Shown: positions 1 through 4,401 of the stretch, piece by piece
Numbering within the stretch: the stretch's first letter is position 1
Layout: every line of letters starts with the position of its first letter
Assembly: GCA_014860845.1 (NCBI GenBank)
Contig: JACZIY010000560.1
Location: 1-6,139 of the forward strand
Origin: Anaerolineaceae bacterium
Lineage (GTDB): Bacteria; Chloroflexota; Anaerolineae; Anaerolineales; Anaerolineaceae
DNA length: 6,139 nt
Direction: 5' to 3'
The notes under the pieces: generated by a model
Seen by the model: the letters and a program-made list of their open reading frames with translations, nothing else
Database searches by the model: none
Told to the model about the DNA's origin: nothing
Made by a program: the position numbers and the translations under genes

Positions 1-474
1 ATGAAATACATCCAACTGATTTTCGATCGCCCGTGAATAGTGGATATTCCAACGTTCTTTATAATCTGCAAAGTAATAACCGTTTTCAAGCTCCTCAAAG
101 ATGGGTAAATCTGGATAGGAAGTTTGCTCATCGCCCCACCAGATAAAGATATATCCATGCCTTTCAACACTCTTGTAAGTTTTGGCGTGCAGTATTTTGG
201 GGGGTGCTGCATTTTTTCCATTGGCTGGAATATGTTGACAAGCGCCAGAGGAATCAAACTCAAATCCGTGAAATGGACACATAATGTGATCATGAAGAAT
301 CTTACCCTGATGTAATGCTGCTCCCCTGTGTGGGCAAACATCTCCTTGAACGACAATTTTACCGGTGGAATCTCTCCAGGCAACCATTTTTTCTCCCATG
401 CGGGTAAATCCAATTGGCTTGCCAGCTTTCACTTCACGTGATTCAAGAATCACATACCATTGGTTTGGAATCAT
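1..474 (-). CDS. Rieske [2Fe-2S] non-heme iron oxygenase, alpha-subunit type (partial, C-terminus outside window)
   Basis: The reverse strand reads as 158 uninterrupted codons from ATG at 474-472 to the window edge. The protein begins MIPNQWYV. The Rieske cluster motif is complete: CPHRGA at residues 47-52 (ligands C47, H49) and CPFHGF at 66-71 (ligands C66, H69). Near the edge, RAIENQLDVFH (148-158) matches the start of the mononuclear-iron catalytic domain, where D155 would be the bridging aspartate and H158 the first iron-ligand histidine. Family members use electrons from a reductase to hydroxylate or demethylate aromatic or other organic substrates in the cytoplasm; the substrate cannot be told here. 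The start at 474 is preferred because GAGGAG (486-481) lies 6 bases upstream. An in-frame ATG at 504-502 would add ten charged residues (MKKDELEERD) but lacks a Shine-Dalgarno site and sits about where transcription would begin. The family is certain; the exact start is fairly sure. Confidence 0.93.
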   Translation of the reverse strand, partial: MIPNQWYVILESREVKAGKPIGFTRMGEKMVAWRDSTGKIVVQGDVCPHRGAALHQGKILHDHIMCPFHGFEFDSSGACQHIPANGKNAAPPKILHAKTYKSVERHGYIFIWWGDEQTSYPDLPIFEELENGYYFADYKERWNIHYSRAIENQLDVFH

Positions 475-480
475 ATCCCT

Positions 481-486
481 CTCCTC
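481..486 (-). promoter_or_regulatory. Ribosome binding site deciding the Rieske gene start
   Basis: On the minus strand GAGGAG is followed by AGGGAT and then ATG at 474. This 6-base spacing supports the start at 474 over the in-frame ATG at 504, which has only a TATAAT-like stretch in front of it. Confidence 0.7.
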
Positions 487-509
487 TAATTCATCTTTTT
501 TCATTAATG

Positions 510-541
510 ATTATATAGGAGAAGATAGCCTATCTGCTCAA
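510..541 (-). promoter_or_regulatory. Candidate sigma-70-type promoter of the Rieske gene
   Basis: Read leftward, TTGAGC (541-536; four of six matches to TTGACA) is followed by TATATA (517-512, 18-bp spacer) or a perfect TATAAT (515-510, 20-bp spacer). Transcription would start near 503, about 29 bases before the preferred ATG and just after the Shine-Dalgarno-less ATG at 504. A separate promoter suggests the Rieske gene is not simply the last gene of the two-component operon. It was identified by eye only. Confidence 0.45.
523..535. promoter_or_regulatory. 13-bp palindrome, possible operator in the Rieske promoter
   Basis: AGATAG and CTATCT are perfect inverted copies around one central base (529). 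The palindrome directly abuts the candidate -35 (536-541) and lies within the -35/-10 spacer, a usual place for a repressor operator. No regulator for it is encoded in the window, and a palindrome this short can arise by chance. Confidence 0.35.
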
Positions 542-566
542 TCCGCCCTTCTGGTTTTATTCTGAA

Positions 567-585
567 AATTGTTTGGAAAACAATT
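567..585 (-). terminator. Weak candidate terminator hairpin after the kinase gene
   Basis: AATTGTTT (567-574) and AAACAATT (578-585) pair perfectly as an 8-bp stem with a 3-base loop, 15 bases after the kinase stop codon when read leftward. The stem is almost entirely A/T and only four T residues follow it on the minus strand, so it would be a weak intrinsic terminator. It may instead be an mRNA-end stabiliser or incidental. Confidence 0.35.
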
Positions 586-600
586 CGGTTTATTTTAGAG

Positions 601-2037
601 CTAGGCATTTTGAGGAAATTTAATGATTAAATTGCTGCCTTTATTGAATTCACTTTCCATTTGAATGGAGCCACCCATTTTTTCTACCAGGGTTTTGGCT
701 ATCGATAATCCCAAACCAAAACCTGGCATAAGCGCAGAATCTTCGTCCCCACGGCAAAAACGATCAAAAACATGTCCTAATTTTTCAGCAGAAATCCCTT
801 CTCCCCTGTCTTTGATGTGAATTACAACCTCACCGTCAACCCTTTTAGCATGAACTTGAATTTCACTATTCGAATGCTTGATAGCATTATCCAAACCAAT
901 TAATATGATTTGTTTCACCGCATCACGATCACCTTTGATCACAAGATCCGGTAAAATATCTTGATGGATAACAATTTTTGGATCAATCTGTTTCATTTGC
1001 CGACAGGTTTCATCCAGTAATTCGGAAATCTCAACAGGATCATTGGCCAAATTCCTGGCGGCATCCGCTCGAGCCATAATTAGAAGCTCATTCACCAATC
1101 GAATCAGTCGATCACTTTCATCCACCATATCATTGAGAATATCAGCCTGGACATCCACCGGAGCAGGAGGATTTTTCCGCAACAATCCCAGGTTACCTCG
1201 CAATGTGGTTAATGGTGTACGCAACTCATGTGAGACATCTGCAACAAAATTACGCTGCATCTCCAGTGCATGTTCCACTTTCTGAAATGCATCCTGCAAC
1301 CTGGAGAGCATGGCATTGAAGGTGTACGCCAGTTGCCCGACTTCATCGTTTGGTCCATGATAATTCACTCGTTGGGAAAAGTCCCTTTTTTCTCCAATTT
1401 CATTGGCTGTTTGGTTAATTCTTTGAATCGGTTGTAATGTCAGCCCTGATAAAAACCATCCAATACCAAATGCACTCAGCACGGTTAACAATCCAGCAAT
1501 AAAAAGCGTGGTCGCCAGCGATTGAAGCGTGCGGTCACGTTCGGTTAATGGTCGGGCAACCTGGACAATATTAATAGCTTCATTATTTCTGAATACAGTT
1601 CGGCTATATATGAGCATGCGCTCATCTGAAACGGTAGCAATTTCCCACCATTCATTTTGGGTTTGTAATGCTGTTAAACCTTCCTGGTCTAAGGGTAATT
1701 GATCCCCTTCTCGCCCAAATGGACTGGCAATTAACTCGCCATCCATATCCAGAACACGAACCAATTCACGCTCCGAGACGAATTGAAATTCCTGTTCACT
1801 GGAAAATTTATCGAATGGCAGTGGTGGAATATTTCCAGCATCGGGAGGGGGCAATGGACGTGTGCTGGTTTTCTGGGTTGCATCTGCAAAGCGATTAGCA
1901 GAAAAAATCAGGTCCTTTTTTAGCGAGTTAATCGTATCCTGTGCTTGTATTGTGTATAAAGCAACACCAAAAACCGTAAGGGTTAATGTCAATATAATTG
2001 TGTATATTAAGGTAAGGCGAGTTCGTATGGACATCAT
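601..2037 (-). CDS. Membrane sensor histidine kinase with HAMP domain (two-component system)
   Basis: This 478-residue protein is a transmembrane sensor that autophosphorylates and passes phosphate to the response regulator encoded just upstream. Layout: TM1 about 9-30; an extracytoplasmic sensor region about 31-173 with a proline-rich stretch (RPLPPPDAGNIPPLP, 60-74); TM2 about 174-198; HAMP about 198-250; a short coiled linker; HisKA with VSHELRTPL (phosphoacceptor H270); and HATPase_c. The ATP-binding boxes are intact: N box DNAIKH (N384), G1 DRGEGI (410-415), F box FDRF (424-427), G2 GFGLGLS (439-445). Its ATG at 2037-2035 overlaps the regulator's TGA (2036-2034) as ATGA, a hallmark of translational coupling; a second ATG follows at 2034-2032. 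GAGGA lies just before. The ligand cannot be read from sequence. Adjacency to the VTC/DUF4956/CotH genes and the shared control region suggest an envelope or phosphate-related cue, which is inference. Confidence 0.95.
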   Translation of the reverse strand: MMSIRTRLTLIYTIILTLTLTVFGVALYTIQAQDTINSLKKDLIFSANRFADATQKTSTRPLPPPDAGNIPPLPFDKFSSEQEFQFVSERELVRVLDMDGELIASPFGREGDQLPLDQEGLTALQTQNEWWEIATVSDERMLIYSRTVFRNNEAINIVQVARPLTERDRTLQSLATTLFIAGLLTVLSAFGIGWFLSGLTLQPIQRINQTANEIGEKRDFSQRVNYHGPNDEVGQLAYTFNAMLSRLQDAFQKVEHALEMQRNFVADVSHELRTPLTTLRGNLGLLRKNPPAPVDVQADILNDMVDESDRLIRLVNELLIMARADAARNLANDPVEISELLDETCRQMKQIDPKIVIHQDILPDLVIKGDRDAVKQIILIGLDNAIKHSNSEIQVHAKRVDGEVVIHIKDRGEGISAEKLGHVFDRFCRGDEDSALMPGFGLGLSIAKTLVEKMGGSIQMESEFNKGSNLIIKFPQNA

Positions 2038-2717
2038 TCCTCACGCAAGACGTAACCAATACCCCGAACGGTTTGAATCAGGCGAGAATCGCCTTCACTC
2101 TCAAGCTTTTTTCGTAAATAGCCAATATAAATTTCCAATACATTGTCATCACCCCCAAAGTCATAACCCCAAACCTCGCTTAAAATCTGACTCCTCTCCA
2201 ACACCTGCCGTGGGTGACGCATTAGGATTTGCAACAGATTGAATTCGGTCACGGTCAGGTTGATAGATCTTTCACCTCGTAACACCTCTCTTGTGAAAGG
2301 ATCCAGGGACATGTCCGCATAAGTTAGTTTTTTCTGCTCAGGTTTGTTTTCCACGCGGCGCAGGATAGCATGTACCCGTGCTACCAATTCTGCTGGGGCA
2401 AAAGGCTTGACCAGATAATCATCAGCACCACTTTCCAAACCCTCAACTCGATTTTCAATGGCATCACGGGCAGTTAACATCAAAACCAGCGTGTGATCAT
2501 CCTGGTCTCGTAAGCGTTGAATGAAGGTCAGGCCATCCATATGTGGCATCATCCAGTCCAGGATGATCAAATCGGGTTGATGAATTTTCACCATGGGTAG
2601 GGCTTCCACACCGTTACTGGCTGTGAACACTGTTAAATTTTCGTATATCAATGTGCGTTGCAGCATTTTGAGTAATTTTGGGTCATCGTCAACAATTAAT
2701 ACTTTCATCATCTTCAT
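2034..2717 (-). CDS. OmpR/PhoB-family DNA-binding response regulator
   Basis: This 227-residue regulator is full length for the OmpR class. The receiver domain (about 4-120) has the acidic pocket D10-D12, phosphoacceptor D54 in LILDWMMP, the switch threonine T82 and K104 in LVKPF. A short linker leads to a winged-helix effector domain (about 130-226) with the recognisable stretches TVTEFNLL (155-162), VWGYDF (182-187) and VRGIGYVL (217-224). Such proteins bind tandem direct repeats about 11 bp apart as head-to-tail dimers. Exactly such repeats lie upstream in 2763-2844, so autoregulation and control of the divergent operon are likely. The start is uncertain: ATG codons at 2717, 2711 and 2708 are all in frame, none has a strong Shine-Dalgarno site, and the third gives the family-typical start MKVLIVDDD. 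It overlaps the kinase gene by 4 bases and forms an operon with it. Confidence 0.95.
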   Translation of the reverse strand: MKMMKVLIVDDDPKLLKMLQRTLIYENLTVFTASNGVEALPMVKIHQPDLIILDWMMPHMDGLTFIQRLRDQDDHTLVLMLTARDAIENRVEGLESGADDYLVKPFAPAELVARVHAILRRVENKPEQKKLTYADMSLDPFTREVLRGERSINLTVTEFNLLQILMRHPRQVLERSQILSEVWGYDFGGDDNVLEIYIGYLRKKLESEGDSRLIQTVRGIGYVLREE

Positions 2718-2762
2718 TTTTCTAATTCTAATCTGTTTACCACATAAGCATAATGAATAATT

Positions 2763-2780
2763 CTTTGAAAAAGCTGTGAA
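2763..2780 (-). promoter_or_regulatory. Leftward pair of 11-bp-spaced response-regulator half-sites (candidate autoregulatory box)
   Basis: Read on the minus strand, TTCACAG (2780-2774) is followed exactly 11 bp later by TTCAAAG (2769-2763). The first is identical to two of the heptamers in the rightward array at 2801-2840. The pair points toward the response-regulator gene and lies 46 bp or more upstream of its start. No convincing -10/-35 pair is visible for the leftward promoter; TAGAAT at 2730-2725 is the best -10 candidate. The motif and spacing are seen directly; the binding protein is inferred. Confidence 0.5.
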
Positions 2781-2800
2781 AAATGATTGATTTTTTTATT

Positions 2801-2844
2801 TTCTCAGCAGATTCACAGATTCTTCATGGCTTCTTCACAGCCTA
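2801..2844 (+). promoter_or_regulatory. Four tandem 11-bp direct repeats, candidate PhoB/PhoP-type box
   Basis: Heptamers TTCTCAG (2801), TTCACAG (2812), TTCATGG (2823) and TTCACAG (2834) begin at exact 11-bp intervals; positions 1-3 and 7 are invariant. This is the geometry of sites bound head-to-tail by OmpR/PhoB-family regulators, and TTCACA fits the TT(A/C/T)A(C/T)A half-site known for Bacillus PhoP. The array ends about 11 bp before the candidate -10, and its last repeat coincides with the candidate -35, as in PhoB-activated promoters. The adjacent divergent regulator is the natural candidate ligand. Confidence 0.65.
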
Positions 2845-2861
2845 ATTTTTTAGACTATAGC
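2834..2861 (+). promoter_or_regulatory. Candidate promoter of the VTC/DUF4956/CotH operon
   Basis: TTCACA (2834-2839; five of six matches to TTGACA) is separated by 16 bp from TATAGC (2856-2861; four of six matches to TATAAT). The -35 is itself the fourth 11-bp repeat, suggesting an activator-assisted promoter. The transcript would have a leader of roughly 35 bases before the ATG at 2904. The assignment was made by eye. Confidence 0.45.
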
Positions 2862-2903
2862 TAGAAACATGACTGAAATTTATTCAAAAAATAAGGAGTA
2901 CCC

Positions 2904-3677
2904 ATGTCTACGCTCAGCCATTCCATCCGGCATTTTAACCGATTTGAGTTGAAGTACCTGATTACCATGAAACAAGCTGAAGAAATTCGAAAAACCCTGC
3001 AGGATTATCTCCAACCAGATGAACACAGCAATGGGTATGGCAATTATTCGATCACCAGTTTATATTACGACTCTCCGGACTACCGCTGTTATTGGGAGAA
3101 AATGGATGGGGTGCGTTATCGCCGTAAACTTCGTATCCGAAATTATGATTCCAATGAAGAGGCAACTGAAGGTACGCCGGTATTTGTTGAAATCAAACAA
3201 CGCATCGATCGTGTTACGCAAAAGCGGCGCATTATCTTACCTTACAGTGATGCCATCTCTTTATGCAATCTTCGTCAACCTCCTGGCGAAATAAGCATTG
3301 AGGATCAACAGGTTGTCCAGGAAATTCAGGCATTTACCTGGCAATACAACTTGAGACCGGTGAGTATTGTTCACTATCAACGACAGGCTTTTGTGGGTGG
3401 TGATTTTGATATTGGCTTGCGGGTTACATTTGATACAAAAATGGTTTCGCAAACGTATCCCTTAGAAATTAATGGTCTGTCACAGAACACATCATTGTTT
3501 AATCCGGATCAGGTAATCATGGAGATAAAAGTAAACGAGCGTATCCCTTACTGGTTAACAGAAATGGTTGCCAGTTACAACTTACGAATGGTACGAGTCA
3601 GCAAGTATTGCCGCAGTATCGATCAATCAAATGTTTTTCCATCGTTTTCAGTAAATTATTTGCTTTCAGCAATTTAA
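2904..3677 (+). CDS. VTC-domain polyphosphate polymerase-like protein (CYTH/TTM superfamily)
   Basis: This 257-residue soluble protein spans one VTC domain, the catalytic fold of the yeast Vtc4 polyphosphate polymerase, which builds polyphosphate from ATP inside a basic tunnel. The expected tunnel residues are visible in order: RFELKY (13-18, R13/E15/K17), SLYYDSPDY (52-60), RYRRKLRIR (71-79), VEIK (95-98, E96/K98), QKRR (106-109), HYQR (157-160), GLRVTFD (171-177, R173), MEIK (206-209; E207 the likely metal ligand, K209) and SKYCR (233-237). There is no membrane segment and no SPX phosphate-sensor domain, unlike the eukaryotic protein. AAGGAG (2893-2898) lies 5 bases before the ATG. It is the first gene of a three-gene operon; the next gene, a membrane protein, starts 29 bp downstream and could supply the membrane part that Vtc4 carries in cis. 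The family is well supported. Polymerase activity is inferred from the complete residue set; binding-only or another triphosphate chemistry is possible. Confidence 0.9.
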   Translation: MSTLSHSIRHFNRFELKYLITMKQAEEIRKTLQDYLQPDEHSNGYGNYSITSLYYDSPDYRCYWEKMDGVRYRRKLRIRNYDSNEEATEGTPVFVEIKQRIDRVTQKRRIILPYSDAISLCNLRQPPGEISIEDQQVVQEIQAFTWQYNLRPVSIVHYQRQAFVGGDFDIGLRVTFDTKMVSQTYPLEINGLSQNTSLFNPDQVIMEIKVNERIPYWLTEMVASYNLRMVRVSKYCRSIDQSNVFPSFSVNYLLSAI

Positions 3678-3693
3678 TTTCAAATAACATCAA

Positions 3694-3699
3694 AAGGAG
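3694..3699 (+). promoter_or_regulatory. Ribosome binding site fixing the DUF4956 gene start
   Basis: AAGGAG followed by seven bases and ATG at 3707 is a textbook initiation site. It shows that the in-frame ATG at 3608, which would overlap the VTC gene by 70 bases, is not the start. Confidence 0.8.
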
Positions 3700-3706
3700 T
3701 TCGAAC

Positions 3707-4387
3707 ATGGATATTTTTACATTTCAAGATTTAACCGGAGAATTTTCAGTATTGGATGTCGTCATTGTGATGGTACTCAGCTTTGTTCTGAGTGCGTTTA
3801 TTGGTTGGATTTATAAACAGACTCACCGAGGGACCTCTTATACTCAAAGTTTTGTGTTCACACTGGTGATTAATAGTATGGTAGTGGCACTGGTCATGAT
3901 GATTGTTGGTTCCAATATAGCCCGGGCTTTCTCATTAATTGGAGCATTATCCATCATCCGCTTTCGAAATGCGGTTAAGGAGACCAGGGACGTAGGTTTT
4001 ATCTTCTTCTCCATGGCTGTTGGTATGGCCGTTGGTACAAAATTCTACTTCCTGGCAGTTGTCGCAGCGGTTGTCATCAGCCTGATGATCATATTAATGA
4101 CGCGGTTCAATTGGTTTGCACGAGAGATGGCAAGTCAAATTTTAAGGGTACAGGTTCCGAATGGAGCACCTTTCGATAAACTGTTTGATACTCCATTTCT
4201 CAAATTCACCACATCCTCTGAATTGATCAGTGTCGATTCTGTTCATAGTGGCATGTTGACCGAATTAACCTATAGCATCGGCATGAAGAAATCCAGCCAG
4301 ATTCAGGAATTTCTGAGCGAAATTAAGAATTTGAATGGCAATAATAAAGTCACCTTAATAGCTGGTTACAATAACACCGACTTATAA
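3707..4387 (+). CDS. DUF4956-family integral membrane protein
   Basis: Starting at 3707, the protein has 226 residues. Hydrophobic segments lie at about 15-36, 48-68, 97-112 and 114-132, with a further apolar, possibly re-entrant stretch at 71-83. The stretch ARAFSLIGALSIIRFR (72-87), then KETRDVGFIFFSMAVG (91-106), is the family's conserved core as I know it: a small-residue helix followed by basic residues and an acidic/basic loop. After the last helix, residues about 140-226 form a soluble alpha/beta tail. No enzymatic motif is seen. The overall plan (four to five helices with a GAL/G-rich core, then a small C-terminal domain) recalls MgtC-type proteins, but that is a resemblance, not an identification. 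Sitting between the VTC and CotH genes (gaps of 29 and 14 bp), it is a candidate membrane anchor or polyphosphate conduit. The function is unknown. Confidence 0.85.
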   Translation: MDIFTFQDLTGEFSVLDVVIVMVLSFVLSAFIGWIYKQTHRGTSYTQSFVFTLVINSMVVALVMMIVGSNIARAFSLIGALSIIRFRNAVKETRDVGFIFFSMAVGMAVGTKFYFLAVVAAVVISLMIILMTRFNWFAREMASQILRVQVPNGAPFDKLFDTPFLKFTTSSELISVDSVHSGMLTELTYSIGMKKSSQIQEFLSEIKNLNGNNKVTLIAGYNNTDL

Positions 4388-4401
4388 CAGAAAGGCAAGA
4401 A

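Noticed and set aside
475..504. Start of the Rieske protein at ATG 504
   Set aside because: It is possible but lacks a Shine-Dalgarno site and lies about at the predicted transcription start. The ATG at 474 has GAGGAG six bases upstream.
124..565. Two short rightward reading frames opposite the Rieske gene and its promoter
   Set aside because: They are antisense or chance frames with no domain and no ribosome binding site. The opposite strand carries the clear Rieske motifs.
1043..2242. Rightward reading frames of 76-126 residues opposite the kinase and regulator genes
   Set aside because: They are shadows of well-supported genes with complete catalytic motifs on the minus strand.
2842..2853. 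Small inverted repeat CTAA/TTAG between the candidate -35 and -10
   Set aside because: A 4-bp stem in A/T-rich DNA is expected by chance and does not add to the 11-bp repeat array.
3019..3452. Alternative frames inside the VTC gene on both strands
   Set aside because: They overlap a gene with full family signatures and have no initiation signals or recognisable protein features.
3608..3706. Upstream in-frame ATG extending the DUF4956 protein by 33 residues
   Set aside because: It lies inside the VTC gene, has no Shine-Dalgarno site, and adds residues unlike a membrane-protein start. ATG 3707 has AAGGAG at ideal spacing.
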